Positions 27,035 to 36,109 of a stretch of DNA of 44,032 nucleotides are shown here, one piece after another; within the stretch, counting starts at the first letter, position 1; each line of letters opens with the position of its first letter. The position numbers were made by a program, and so were the translations under genes. A model generated the notes under the pieces. That model did no database searches and was not told the DNA's origin. It saw nothing but the letters and a program-made list of their open reading frames with translations. Source of the DNA: Gammaproteobacteria bacterium (GTDB lineage Bacteria > Pseudomonadota > Gammaproteobacteria > SZUA-229); the NCBI GenBank assembly GCA_029882215.1, contig JAOULC010000025.1:1-44032 (forward strand). The letters run 5' to 3'.

Positions 27035-27129
27035 TCCAGAATTTAAAACGGAGCGATTGCTACGCCTCTGTGTTCAAACATGACCTGAAAACAGACTTTT
27101 ATATCTTAGTTTTATTTTATGGCAGTGAT

Positions 27130-27159
27130 AAAAAAGCCGGCAAAGCTGCCGGCTTTTTT
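27130..27159. terminator. Bidirectional rho-independent terminator
   Basis: AGCCGGCA (27135-27142) and TGCCGGCT (27147-27154) form an eight-pair GC-rich stem with a four-base loop, flanked by an A-run on the left and a T-run on the right. It can end transcripts from both sides: yqaA-type gene from the left, and the small lipoprotein gene from the right. Confidence 0.93.
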
Positions 27160-27195
27160 GAATAGCATAGCAAAATATAATTTATTTGCTGTTGC

Positions 27196-27471
27196 TTATT
27201 TCGTTTCTTCAGCTGGTACAGCTTCTGATGCGGTGGCATCTTCAGTTGGTACCGCTTCTGTAGTGACAGCTTCTGCAGCTGAGTCTTCAGCTTCCGGTGT
27301 AGTTGTGTTTTCAACTGATCCTGCAGTGTTTTCCATAACCGCATCTTTTGTTGCTTCGGTTATATCAGTAGCCTGAGCCGGTGCCTCAGTTGTAGTCTGG
27401 TCGTTAGACTTGTCACAAGCACTGAGTAAAACAGCAGAAAGCATTGTTAAAATTAATGTAATTTTTTTCAT
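27196..27471 (-). CDS. Small Thr/Ala/Glu-rich lipoprotein
   Basis: 91 residues: a lipoprotein signal with lipobox LLSAC (Cys19), then an acidic low-complexity chain made mostly of Ala, Thr, Glu, Val and Pro with no predicted fold. It is its own transcription unit, closed by the bidirectional terminator. An overlapping open frame on the + strand (27119-27376) is a shadow of this repetitive coding. The mature part probably acts as a flexible, negatively charged surface or periplasmic tail; I recognise no family. Confidence 0.7.
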   Translation of the reverse strand: MKKITLILTMLSAVLLSACDKSNDQTTTEAPAQATDITEATKDAVMENTAGSVENTTTPEAEDSAAEAVTTEAVPTEDATASEAVPAEETK

Positions 27472-27663
27472 CTAATTAGCCCGTTTAAAATTATTGTTTT
27501 ATGTTTGATTTACTGATCGGTGAAGATCAATAAGCGGGCGCATTGTATGTGTATAACTGTGTTATTAATGATCCAACAGGACGTCTGGTATGAGTTAGTA
27601 TGCCATCCGGTATGATATGGAGAATATCGCACCATGAAATTATCTTACATTAGTCAAATTGTA

Positions 27664-28200
27664 TTATGTTTTTTCATGCTTGCTTTTCATGTATACACGA
27701 CTGGCATTTGACAGTGCCAGTAATTGAGGCTTGATAATCTCATCTGCTATGTCTCGTCTGCTCGCACTAAGGTAGCTGTTGATATTGTTAGAGACAGAAC
27801 TTTCACAAGAGTCACTGGTGTGTGATGTATCCATTTTTTTCCAGCACTGCTCAAGCGAAAGTTGCTGCATGTGTTCTGTGCACAGTTCTATATCGAGAAC
27901 AGCCCTGATTGTTTGCTGCTTGAAGTCCTCTGGCCAGCTGATAACTGAATGCTTAATTGTGTTGCGTGATGCACGTAAAGAATGGTTGATTTCATCCCAG
28001 CCTGAGGCGGTATCAATCAAGTGTATCCACTGCTTTATAGTCAGTGTCTGTTTTTTTTCCAATGCTAACCAGTAACAAAATAAAATCAGATTAACATTCA
28101 GGTTAAAGCGGTTCTGCAGCTCAAGGCAGCTTTGTTCAACGCCTTCAATCTGATAAAAATGAATCGAGAACTGCCAGAAGTCTGAATCAGGAAACTGCAT
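27664..28200 (-). CDS. TIGR02444 family protein
   Basis: 178 residues. The N-terminal half matches the TIGR02444/DUF2390 pattern: FWQFSIHFYQIEGVEQSCLELQ, then VNLILFCYWLAL, then a helical part with WR/WD-rich positions. The family is cytosolic, alpha-helical and of unknown function in gammaproteobacteria. The start lies inside the last 14 bases of the FrnE-like gene, so the two are translationally linked. Confidence 0.85.
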   Translation of the reverse strand: MQFPDSDFWQFSIHFYQIEGVEQSCLELQNRFNLNVNLILFCYWLALEKKQTLTIKQWIHLIDTASGWDEINHSLRASRNTIKHSVISWPEDFKQQTIRAVLDIELCTEHMQQLSLEQCWKKMDTSHTSDSCESSVSNNINSYLSASRRDIADEIIKPQLLALSNASRVYMKSKHEKT

Positions 28201-28816
28201 TTAATGATTCCGCTGCCGCTTCACGCAATGTAGTTAAACCAGCCACACCGGGAATAGACTGCTGGCCGATAATGGTTGTGGGTACACCTCTGATCTGTGC
28301 TTTACTGGCAAATTCTTTGTACAGCTGTAAATGATTTTCCAGTTCCGCATTATTTGTTATAGCCGCTTCTGTGACGCTGTCGGCTATCCCGCATTCGCTG
28401 GCAATCTGCCGCAGGATGTCTTCATCACCAATATTTAACAGATCAACAAAAAATGCCTCAAATAAACGGTTATGCAGGCGGTAGAAAATATCCGCACCGA
28501 GAGGCTTACTCGCTTCTGCCAGCAATAATGCCTTGTGTGAGTTAGTGGTGAACTGGTGTTCGTGTTTAAAAGGCAGCTGATCCTGTTCGATCAGTGAATT
28601 CAGTGAAGTGACAACACTCTGCCATTGTGCATCGTTATAATTGAGTTCGGTCGTTGGCATACCTTGCGCAGGTGTTTCAGGGTGTATCTCGACAAAACAC
28701 CAGTTTATTTTCAGCTCATAATCCTGTCTAAGTTGCTGTAGCCGGTGATGGCCGATATAACAAAAGGGGCAGATGTAATCACTGAAAACACTGATTTTAA
28801 GTTCGGGCTTGTTCAT
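28187..28816 (-). CDS. DsbA-family FrnE-like thiol oxidoreductase
   Basis: 209 residues with AGGGAG before the start. No signal peptide, so cytoplasmic. It begins with the thioredoxin-fold strand ISVFSDYICPFCYIG, with the redox pair Cys16-Pro-Phe-Cys19, and has the cis-Pro loop RGVPTTIIGQ near residue 180. This matches the FrnE/2-hydroxychromene-2-carboxylate isomerase-like branch of the DsbA family, whose members act on disulfides or glutathione conjugates. The exact substrate is not readable. It heads a two-gene unit with the TIGR02444 gene. Confidence 0.88.
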   Translation of the reverse strand: MNKPELKISVFSDYICPFCYIGHHRLQQLRQDYELKINWCFVEIHPETPAQGMPTTELNYNDAQWQSVVTSLNSLIEQDQLPFKHEHQFTTNSHKALLLAEASKPLGADIFYRLHNRLFEAFFVDLLNIGDEDILRQIASECGIADSVTEAAITNNAELENHLQLYKEFASKAQIRGVPTTIIGQQSIPGVAGLTTLREAAAESLNAVS

Positions 28817-28956
28817 CTAAAAGCTCCCTGACAGCTGCTGGTGATATTTAAGTGTAAACTATTAATGACGAATATCAGAAAAAAAATATAAATGCTTGTT
28901 CTGAACTATACTCAAACAAACTATTTGAAACTGGCTTTTTTGAGAGCAGAGAAAGA

Positions 28957-29328
28957 ATGAAGATTAGTATAACAGGCTTGCTGTTGATGGTTCTGGTGTC
29001 GAGCGTGCAGGCACGCGATTATAATCAGCAGTTTGCAACCTATGGTGCAGGCGACTATCCCTGTTCTGTCTATAGCAAGGCGCGTGCTGCAGGTGATGAT
29101 CAGGAAGACCAGATCAGGCAGTGGCTGGCCGGTTATGTGACCGCGTTTAATCTGATTATCGGTGGCACCTACGATATTTTCGGTAGCACGGATTTTAACG
29201 GTATGCTGCAATGGCTGGATGACCGCTGCGATAAGTACCCGAATGCGAATCTGACCAATACGGTGGCCAGGTTTACCGAAGTGGTTTATTCGTACCGCAA
29301 ACAGGTAAAGCCGGATCAGAAAAAGTAA
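28957..29328 (+). CDS. Small periplasmic protein, possibly Rap1a/HdeA-like
   Basis: 123 residues: signal peptide (MKISITGLLLMVLVSSVQA), then a mature helical domain of about 100 residues with two Cys, YPCSVY and DDRCDKYP, that could form one disulfide. The sequence QWLAGYVTAFN followed by a WLDDRC and P-x-x-N-L-T-N-T-V helix is similar to Rap1a/Tai or HdeA-like small periplasmic proteins. That is a resemblance, not a firm assignment. No effector or secretion genes are nearby. Confidence 0.6.
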   Translation: MKISITGLLLMVLVSSVQARDYNQQFATYGAGDYPCSVYSKARAAGDDQEDQIRQWLAGYVTAFNLIIGGTYDIFGSTDFNGMLQWLDDRCDKYPNANLTNTVARFTEVVYSYRKQVKPDQKK

Positions 29329-29340
29329 AAGATAGCCGGA

Positions 29341-29358
29341 AGTCAGCAGTCAAAAGTC
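29341..29358. repeat. Short AGTC heptamer-phased repeat
   Basis: AGTC occurs at 29341, 29348 and 29355, seven bases apart. This is the reverse complement of the GACT series at 25528-25559, with the same period. Looser GAC/AGAC words follow up to about 29400. It lies between two unrelated genes. Confidence 0.5.
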
Positions 29359-29416
29359 TAAACTACAAAGACTTAAAACTGCAGACGTTTGACTTAAGAC
29401 GCTGATTACGGCGTAA

Positions 29417-30172
29417 TCAGTCCGCGTGTATCTCTCTAAGTAATTCTAGATTCACATAACAGTGCTTGCCGGCATCACCACTGATGATTTTAAAGCCATG
29501 CTCAGGTTCACCAAGATTATCCAGTACAATAGCAGCCCCGCTAAAATCATGATCCAGTGTGTAATCATTGACGGTAATGATGGTTTTAAGAGCCGCGCCC
29601 TGTGATGACAGAATGCCATTTTCTGAGTCTTCAAACGCCAGGCAATCCGCTGCATCCAGATCCATTTCCTTTAGAGCCCAGTGGTAAATATCCGCCGCCG
29701 GCTTTTTAGCCGGTACGATATCACCGGCAGCAATCACTTCAAACCAGCCGATGGAATCTTTGCCCAGCGTATTTTCAAGCAGCGCGGTGACATTTTCCGG
29801 GGTGGTAGTGGTGGCGATAGCCAGGCGTAAACCGGCTTCCCTGGCCTCTGATATCAGGCGTTTGACACCAGCACGTAGTGGAATAGCACCTTCACCGAGT
29901 AGTTTGGTGTAATAGCCGGTTTTAGACTTATGCAGATCAGCAATCATTTGCTGCAGGTTATCTGGGCGCTCAAACGTTGTATTGAAATTATCCAGATAAT
30001 AATTCATACGTTCTTTACCGCCGGTAACAGCGAGTAACTTGCCATAAAGTTCTTCATCCCACTGCCAGTCGAGTCCGGCCGCTTTAAATGCCGAATTAAA
30101 GGCCACACGATGACCGTCTTTTTCTGTGTCAGCGAGCGTGCCATCAACGTCGAATATAAGTGCTTTTAACAT
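29417..30172 (-). CDS. HAD-superfamily phosphatase, CbbY-like
   Basis: 251 residues. HAD motif I is FDVDGTLADT (nucleophile Asp8, acid Asp10), motif II lies in LAIATTTTPENV, motif III Lys is in VPAKKPAADIY, and motif IV is CLAFEDSENGI. The cap region TGGKERMNYYL is typical of CbbY, which removes phosphate from xylulose-1,5-bisphosphate in Calvin-cycle bacteria and plants. No rubisco genes are in the window, so the substrate may be that or another sugar phosphate. It is a single-gene unit with a weak ribosome site. Confidence 0.87.
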   Translation of the reverse strand: MLKALIFDVDGTLADTEKDGHRVAFNSAFKAAGLDWQWDEELYGKLLAVTGGKERMNYYLDNFNTTFERPDNLQQMIADLHKSKTGYYTKLLGEGAIPLRAGVKRLISEAREAGLRLAIATTTTPENVTALLENTLGKDSIGWFEVIAAGDIVPAKKPAADIYHWALKEMDLDAADCLAFEDSENGILSSQGAALKTIITVNDYTLDHDFSGAAIVLDNLGEPEHGFKIISGDAGKHCYVNLELLREIHAD

Positions 30173-30456
30173 AAGAAAAACCGTGAAATTAGAGTTAGTA
30201 TTTTAGGAAAAAGCAATATACGTCAAATTGAGTAAAAAATCACCTTAGAGGCAGTCTGGGGTTTTAGTGAATAATCGTTATTTTAACGTCAAAAAGCACA
30301 GGGCTAGCGGTGCTGCCTGGCTTAGGGATGGTGACTGTGTAGCCCATATGGGTGATGACAGCTGAGTTCTAAGCTGCTTTAATCGGGCAATACTAATTTT
30401 AAGCCAGTCACAGGGTTTGTATTACACTATTAATTACTGAAATCAGGGGTCAGGGT

Positions 30457-32106
30457 ATGCGTATTATATTGAGGTTGATAGCACTACTGGGGGTTCTTTT
30501 ATCCATAGGCTGTCAGACGGCAGGCACGGTCGGCTCATTTTCAAAGCTTGGTTATGATATGGCGGCCACTAAGGCGCATTTAGCGGCAGGTGGGGATATC
30601 AATGGCAAAGACTCTAATCAATGGACCATGTTGATGAAGACTGCCATTCATAATAAGCCTGAAATAACAGAGTATTTATTGAAAGCAGGCGCAAATCCGA
30701 ATATCACGGACAGAATCGGCCGGACCCCTGTTTTCTGGGCTAAGAGTGTGGAAGTGGTCGCCTTATTAGTGCAATACGGAGCCGATTTAAAGGTAAAGGA
30801 TATTACGGGTAAAAACCCGCTCGAAGGCGCTCAAGCGACGCTGGCTACCTATAAAAAACAAAGCGGCGGTATCTGGCCTAAACTGATTGCCCAGCAACAG
30901 GAAGTTGTTGATGTGTTAAGTGGTTCAGCCAGCCCCAAGTGGATGTATTTTGTAAAACGCGGTGAGCTGGATCAGTTAAAAACGGCGGTTACAAAAGGCG
31001 TGGACTTAAATGAGGTGGACGCAAACGGCAATACGGCTCTGCATCTGGCGGCAGAGGCTTCTCATCCGGCAGTGGTGAGTTATCTGATCAGTAAAAAAAT
31101 GCCTCTGTTAACAGAAAACAATCAGGGAAAATCTGCACTGGATCTGGTTCGGGCGGAAAAAAATACAGTGGCCAAAATACTCAGTTGTGCGCAAAACAAA
31201 TATTGCCGCACAGTGGATAGCTTTGAGCAGCAAGTGGCAGCCGCGTGCTCTGCGACAAGTAATATTAAAAGCTGCCTGCAGGCTACAGATAAAGATATCC
31301 ATGGCGTTTTCATGACAGCGCAAATAGCCGAAAGAATGTCAGGCTACGCATTTGATAATGCCTGTAAAAAATTCTCTTATCGCGAATGCCAGAAATTTAC
31401 AGAACAGTATGCGAATTCCTCGCAGTTGTCCCAGGCAAAACAACTCATTGCTGCTTTTGTACCAAAAGGTCAGGCCTTATTTGCAACAGCATGCGGAGAG
31501 AAAGGTACGACTGCAAAATGCAAAGGCTTTGTTGGCCGTTACCCGGGGCTGATTAATGAGCAGCAGATAGCTGCAGCGATGTTATATCTGGGACAAAACT
31601 GCCGGCTCAAAGAAGACGGCTGGATTTATAAGGGCAGCCAGTGTCATGCCGGTCTGGCGCATGGTACAGGCGAGGCGGTTAATCAGGCAAAAAATCTGAG
31701 TTTTAAAGGCACGTTTAAAAATGGTCAGCGCACCAAAGGTGAGCTGCAATATGATGGTCAGCCGATGTTTGACGGCACGATCTCTGACGGCCGGCCAAGT
31801 GGAGTTGGTATCTGCTTTCATAAAAATGAACCGGAAGAATGCAAATTCTATAAAGGCAAACGGGTTGATGTGTTATATAAACAGCGCCTGGCTTTAGCAA
31901 GTCAGGAACAGAAAATGGATGCAAAGCTGGCTGAAATGAAAAAAATGCAGCAACAGCAAAATGACCGGATAAGCAAAATGCAGGGGCAGGTTAACTCAGC
32001 CGGTCAGCAAAGTCAGGGTTCTACTATCGGTCAGGAAATCGGTGACTATGCAATGAGAAAAGCCGGTGAAAAAGTAATGGATAAGTTATTTGATAAGTTG
32101 TTTTAG
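30457..32106 (+). CDS. Ankyrin-repeat lipoprotein with Cys-rich and MORN-like regions
   Basis: 549 residues. Lipobox LSIGC gives Cys19. Ankyrin repeats cover about residues 35-125 (WTMLMKTAIHNKPEITEYLL, AGANPNITDRIGRTPVFWA) and 168-236 (DANGNTALHLAAEASHPAVVSYL). A middle region (about 245-400) has roughly a dozen Cys, many in pairs, suggesting disulfides outside the cytoplasm. Residues about 415-475 contain short GTFKNGQRTKGEL and FDGTISDGRPSGVG stretches like MORN repeats. The tail (about 475-525) is Gln/Lys-rich and coiled-coil-like. Probably an outer-membrane-anchored protein-interaction scaffold; partner unknown. Confidence 0.75.
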   Translation: MRIILRLIALLGVLLSIGCQTAGTVGSFSKLGYDMAATKAHLAAGGDINGKDSNQWTMLMKTAIHNKPEITEYLLKAGANPNITDRIGRTPVFWAKSVEVVALLVQYGADLKVKDITGKNPLEGAQATLATYKKQSGGIWPKLIAQQQEVVDVLSGSASPKWMYFVKRGELDQLKTAVTKGVDLNEVDANGNTALHLAAEASHPAVVSYLISKKMPLLTENNQGKSALDLVRAEKNTVAKILSCAQNKYCRTVDSFEQQVAAACSATSNIKSCLQATDKDIHGVFMTAQIAERMSGYAFDNACKKFSYRECQKFTEQYANSSQLSQAKQLIAAFVPKGQALFATACGEKGTTAKCKGFVGRYPGLINEQQIAAAMLYLGQNCRLKEDGWIYKGSQCHAGLAHGTGEAVNQAKNLSFKGTFKNGQRTKGELQYDGQPMFDGTISDGRPSGVGICFHKNEPEECKFYKGKRVDVLYKQRLALASQEQKMDAKLAEMKKMQQQQNDRISKMQGQVNSAGQQSQGSTIGQEIGDYAMRKAGEKVMDKLFDKLF

Positions 32107-32595
32107 ATAAATAAATCGGCAATCAGCGATCTATAGTCAAAAATAGTATCGTGAGTCCGTAGGTTGGGGTCGACTGCAGGGCATGAATTGTTCCAGGCAA
32201 TTCATATTGCACTCCCACCATCCATGGCGGTCAGTTCAGGAGGTAGAGTAACGCAGGAGCAGTTGCCGAGAGGTACGAACCCCAACAGCTTTTAAAGATC
32301 AAAGTCAAAGGCGTCGGTAATCGCACCGACAGGCGAGTTTCTTTTTCCTGCAGCTGAAAAAGAAACCAAAAAAGCCGCCCCGTTAATCAAGTCCGCATAA
32401 AAGGACATGCGGATACTCTCATCACTCCTAATATATACGGCTGCTCGGCAACCGCTCCATGCGTTGCTCTAATAAGTTACATCCATGTAACGATGCGTTG
32501 TTATAATTACGAGCTTTCTGCGCTAGTGTGAGATTTGCGAATGATAAACCTATTTGAATAGACATCGCAGAAAAAATTATCAGGAATAATTTTGA
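32107..32595. repeat. Gene-free region built of palindromic intergenic repeats
   Basis: No ORF of note. Seen are: a GTTGGGGT word near 32163 and its inverted form ACCCCAAC near 32280; ATGAATTG (32183-32190) with CAATTCAT (32198-32205); GTCGGT (32313-32318) with ACCGAC (32325-32330); GTTTCTTTTTC (32337-32347) with GAAAAAGAAAC (32356-32366); and a GTTAC/GTAAC pair near 32477-32492. These resemble dispersed gammaproteobacterial intergenic repeats. The GAGGTACGAACCCC word near 32273 recurs near 38928. Confidence 0.6.
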
Positions 32596-32814
32596 ACAGC
32601 TTTAGCTGGCCTGAAGAGTAAATATAATGCCCTCTTTGGCTTGCTTAATAGAGGAGAAAATGCCAATAGGGTTATCTCAAAACTAACTGGCACCGAATTT
32701 GCCAATGGTACATTGAGAATCGTATTGCCCAGTGCAGTAACGTTAGATGATTTTAATAGTATCCGTGTTCGGGCTATTGGTTTTAATGAAAACTTTGGTG
32801 AGGTTGGTTTTTAA
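32596..32814 (+). pseudogene. Gene remnant, 72 codons without a start
   Basis: After TGA at 32593-32595 the frame stays open for 72 codons to TAA 32812. It has no in-frame ATG, GTG or TTG near its beginning with a ribosome site. The translation is protein-like: LKSKYNALFGLLNRGENANR, then a strand-rich end (LRIVLPSAVTLDDFNSIRV, ending GEVGF). It looks like the C-terminal end of a beta-sandwich protein whose upstream part was lost, perhaps when the repeats to the left arrived. Parent family not recognised. Confidence 0.45.
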
Positions 32815-32867
32815 AGTTCTTGGCTATATCTTGAAATTGTCTGTTGCTTTTAGTCAAAAATATTTTT

Positions 32868-32899
32868 TATAAAAAAAGGGCTGGATCACCCAGCCCTTT
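32868..32899 (-). terminator. Rho-independent terminator of the large lipoprotein gene
   Basis: Read on the minus strand, AAAGGGCTGG (32890-32899 arm) and its complement (32875-32884) form a ten-pair stem with a five-base loop, followed by a run of U from the A-tract at 32871-32877. It lies 23 bases after the stop of the minus-strand gene. Confidence 0.93.
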
Positions 32900-32921
32900 G
32901 TGTTACAAAATTTATTAAGAT

Positions 32922-35900
32922 CTAATAATATAAATGTGTGGCAACAAAGCTGTATCCTTCGATTTTATATCCACTTGCTTCAAGTACTAGCTCATGTGCA
33001 TGCATGTAGATACCTGTTTCATGTAATGTGAAATTTATCAGGTCTGTGGAAGTAAGAAGCATCACACCTTTATGGTAGCCATTATCTGTAAGGTCTTCGT
33101 GATTAAATAATAACGAGTATTGAGCCCCGTCATATTCCATATCTACGATATTTGTATAGCGATAATCGTAATCACTCAGATACTGACTTATTCCTAAATC
33201 TGCCTCAGAAATTAAAGTCCAGTCTGAGCCATTGCCAGATGTGTAAATACCCGGCACTCCAGTTTGCTCATGTAAATTAACCCCGATGTACTGATCATTA
33301 ATATACTTCATGTAATTAAAGTTAGTATTAGTAGAGGCTAAGCCAGTTACTGTTGCTGGCGTGTAATTTATACCATCTGTTGATGTTTCTACCTGACCAA
33401 AAGATAGTCTGGCAAAAATACCGCTTGTTGGTGAGTAATCAAGAAAATGATAGGTCGTTAAACCTGTCTTAATGACCCAGTTTTGTCCATCTTCAGAGTA
33501 ACCCGCATTACCAGATGTATAGCTATCAGGCGTACCACTAACATAGTGGATTCTATTTAGAGAAATACCAGATAAAGCTTCCTGAGTTGCAACATATGCA
33601 AATGATGGGTCATCTGGTAGTTGAGTGGTAGTAGCTGCCCATGTTATTGCTCCAGTGACTTCAGTTGTTGATTCGCGTTTAGTTGCAGTTACAAAACGCG
33701 AACCAGTTGCATCATATATTACATGACCATTTACAACCGTACCCTGCGCTGTGTTTACGTTCCAGCTAGTACCGCCATCTAATGTCGATACTGTGCTCAC
33801 ATTAGCTGTATCACCAGTTGAGCCAAAGCCATAGATGGTTGTACCATCATATGCTAACTCAATAATTGTATTGCCTGTTATCACTGTACCAACTCTAAAG
33901 TCTTTTGATAGAGTCCAGCTAACACCATGATCAACTGATGTTGCTATTTTGCCGCCACTATCAGTTGCATAAACTATTGCACCAACAACTAAGATGTCAG
34001 TAATGGTGTTGACGTTTAACCATGTTTGCGTAGTCCATGTAATACCATCAGCTGAAGTCATAACAACTCCTGACTGACCTGCTGCTACAAAATTTGTACC
34101 GGTCCATACTACATCTTTAAAATTAGTAGATGTTGCGGCTGTAGTCCAGGTACCAGATGCATTGGTATAAATAGCATTAGCAGAAATAGCGACAATTATT
34201 GTTCCATTAGTAGTAGCCTGTTTAACATTAGCCGTATCTATACCAGGCGATATTGCATTCAGACCTCCGTCTATCTGATAACTAATTCCATCATTGCTAA
34301 AAAGAATTTTATTTCTATCTTCAATGGCATTGCCACTTATTACAAAATTATATGTCGTTGCTCCTACGGAAACTGAAGCGCCATAAACATAGTTGCTGCC
34401 AAAAGTGATCGACTGAGTCCAGCTAATTCCATCAGCAGAATAATAAATCCCAGGTGCTGATGAGCCACCAGCAGATGTGTGAGCTATAAACTGCGTGCCA
34501 TCGTGTAACGCTGTATAAATGTGTCCGACAGATGCATCTGAAACGACAGTCCAGTTTATTTCATCGGTGCTTTTAACTAAAGCACCTGCAGCTATACCAT
34601 AAAAGAAACCGCCAACGCTAAACGTTGAGCTTACTACTGCCTGTCCTGTACCGGGAGGAAGAAATGAACTCCATGTAACAAGATCGCTCGAATTATAAAA
34701 AGACTCGTTAGATACAACTAAAGTTTCATTCGTGCCATTAACAATTATTTGACAGACGCCACATTCAGTCAGCAGATCTGAACTCGCTATTACTGACCAG
34801 GTCGCACCATCGGGAGATGTGTAAATATCATGGTTAGTTGAGTTTGCAGCAACAAAACCTTTAGCAGAAGAGTATGAGATTGAGGTAATGCTCACAGGAA
34901 TATCGTTTGCAGAGATGGCGGACCACGTTGCACCATCGGCTGAATAGATTATTTCACCTGACCTCAAACCTACAAAAGCAGAGTTGCCGTAAATAAGATC
35001 GGTTAAAGAAGCCGTGGAAGTACCAGGAAGAGCGGGTACGTTCATTGCAGTTGAAGTAAGAGAGTCAATAGTGACTAAACCACCGGTAATTAAAAGTGCA
35101 TATTTACCAGCACCCGATACAACTTTACTGAAACTAACTTGCTGAGTTGATTGAAGTTGCCAGTTACTGCCATCGCTTGATGTGCATATGTTATTGCCAT
35201 AGTTAGCAATAAACTGACTTCCATCATGTGAAATACTTCTAAAATGAGAACAATCAGCGTTACTGCTTGTATCAACAGTCTGCCAGTTTGAACCATCCGT
35301 TGTCATTACAATACCGTTAAACTGGTAACCATATGGTACAGCAACGATGTTATTTCCATTTGCGGCAACATCGCCCATCTGTATGTTGTAATCAAAATTA
35401 ATAGCTGACCAGCTACTGCCATCGACAGACTCTGCCATACCGTAATAGCCGACGCCTATGTACTTGCTACCTGTGTAGATAACGTCATCAAAACTAAATG
35501 TTCTGTCTGTAATAGTCCAGGGGGTATCAAGTGTTGATGCCAGGCTATCAGGAGTAACAGTGATAATAACGGTATCATAACCAACTTCGCCTTGATCATC
35601 GGTAACCGCTAAATCAAAACTGAAAATAGTATCTGTATAAACGCTAATAGTGAAACTTGGCGTTGCTGTATTGGCGTTTGATAGCGTTACTTGTGAGTTA
35701 AGGTCAAAGCCAGGGCTTTGTGACCAGCTATAACTTGTAATTGTGCCATCACTATCTGAACTGGCAAGAGCCGATAAGGTTATATTTGTTCCCGAGGTTA
35801 CTGTTATATCGGTTCCTGCATTAGCTGTTGGTGCAACATTAGCCGGAGCAGGACCTGGGCCAGAATCACCACCACCGCCACAAGCGGTGATTAAAAGTAC

Positions 35901-35942
35901 AGAAGTCATTAGAATCGAACACAATTTAAAACTATTTTTCAT
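32922..35942 (-). CDS. Large surface lipoprotein with PKD-like domain and BNR-type propeller repeats
   Basis: 1006 residues. AGGGA lies eight bases before the ATG. The lipobox ITAC gives Cys21, followed by a Gly/Pro linker. Residues about 38-130 form a PKD/Ig-like domain (NVAPTANAGTDITVTSGT, SDSDGTITSYSWSQ, VTDDQGEVGYDTVIITV). The rest is a long series of repeats of the form S-x-D-G-x-x-W-T/S, such as TTDGSNWQTV, SADGATWSAI, SPDGATWSVI and SADGITWTTQ; at least ten are visible. These Asp-box (BNR-like) blades build beta-propellers as in sialidases and Ycf48-like proteins. No sialidase active-site set (FRIP) is seen, so binding is more likely than hydrolysis. It is transcribed alone and ends in a clear terminator. 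Confidence 0.82.
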   Translation of the reverse strand: MKNSFKLCSILMTSVLLITACGGGGDSGPGPAPANVAPTANAGTDITVTSGTNITLSALASSDSDGTITSYSWSQSPGFDLNSQVTLSNANTATPSFTISVYTDTIFSFDLAVTDDQGEVGYDTVIITVTPDSLASTLDTPWTITDRTFSFDDVIYTGSKYIGVGYYGMAESVDGSSWSAINFDYNIQMGDVAANGNNIVAVPYGYQFNGIVMTTDGSNWQTVDTSSNADCSHFRSISHDGSQFIANYGNNICTSSDGSNWQLQSTQQVSFSKVVSGAGKYALLITGGLVTIDSLTSTAMNVPALPGTSTASLTDLIYGNSAFVGLRSGEIIYSADGATWSAISANDIPVSITSISYSSAKGFVAANSTNHDIYTSPDGATWSVIASSDLLTECGVCQIIVNGTNETLVVSNESFYNSSDLVTWSSFLPPGTGQAVVSSTFSVGGFFYGIAAGALVKSTDEINWTVVSDASVGHIYTALHDGTQFIAHTSAGGSSAPGIYYSADGISWTQSITFGSNYVYGASVSVGATTYNFVISGNAIEDRNKILFSNDGISYQIDGGLNAISPGIDTANVKQATTNGTIIVAISANAIYTNASGTWTTAATSTNFKDVVWTGTNFVAAGQSGVVMTSADGITWTTQTWLNVNTITDILVVGAIVYATDSGGKIATSVDHGVSWTLSKDFRVGTVITGNTIIELAYDGTTIYGFGSTGDTANVSTVSTLDGGTSWNVNTAQGTVVNGHVIYDATGSRFVTATKRESTTEVTGAITWAATTTQLPDDPSFAYVATQEALSGISLNRIHYVSGTPDSYTSGNAGYSEDGQNWVIKTGLTTYHFLDYSPTSGIFARLSFGQVETSTDGINYTPATVTGLASTNTNFNYMKYINDQYIGVNLHEQTGVPGIYTSGNGSDWTLISEADLGISQYLSDYDYRYTNIVDMEYDGAQYSLLFNHEDLTDNGYHKGVMLLTSTDLINFTLHETGIYMHAHELVLEASGYKIEGYSFVATHLYY

Positions 35943-36109
35943 TATTATTCCCTGGTAGTTTGACAGCTATCAACTTGAAAGAGTGATTACAGTTATATAA
36001 TTTTCAATATAGGGTCTATAAAGGCAACTGTAAATTCACTAAAAAGATTAAGCCTTTTGGCTTAGTACTTGATAATATTGATAACTAGCAATAATGATGA
36101 CTGGAATAA

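Noticed and set aside
27117-27376. Two further open frames across the terminator and small lipoprotein gene
   Set aside because: They are by-products of the Ala/Thr/Glu-rich repetitive coding and run through the terminator stem.
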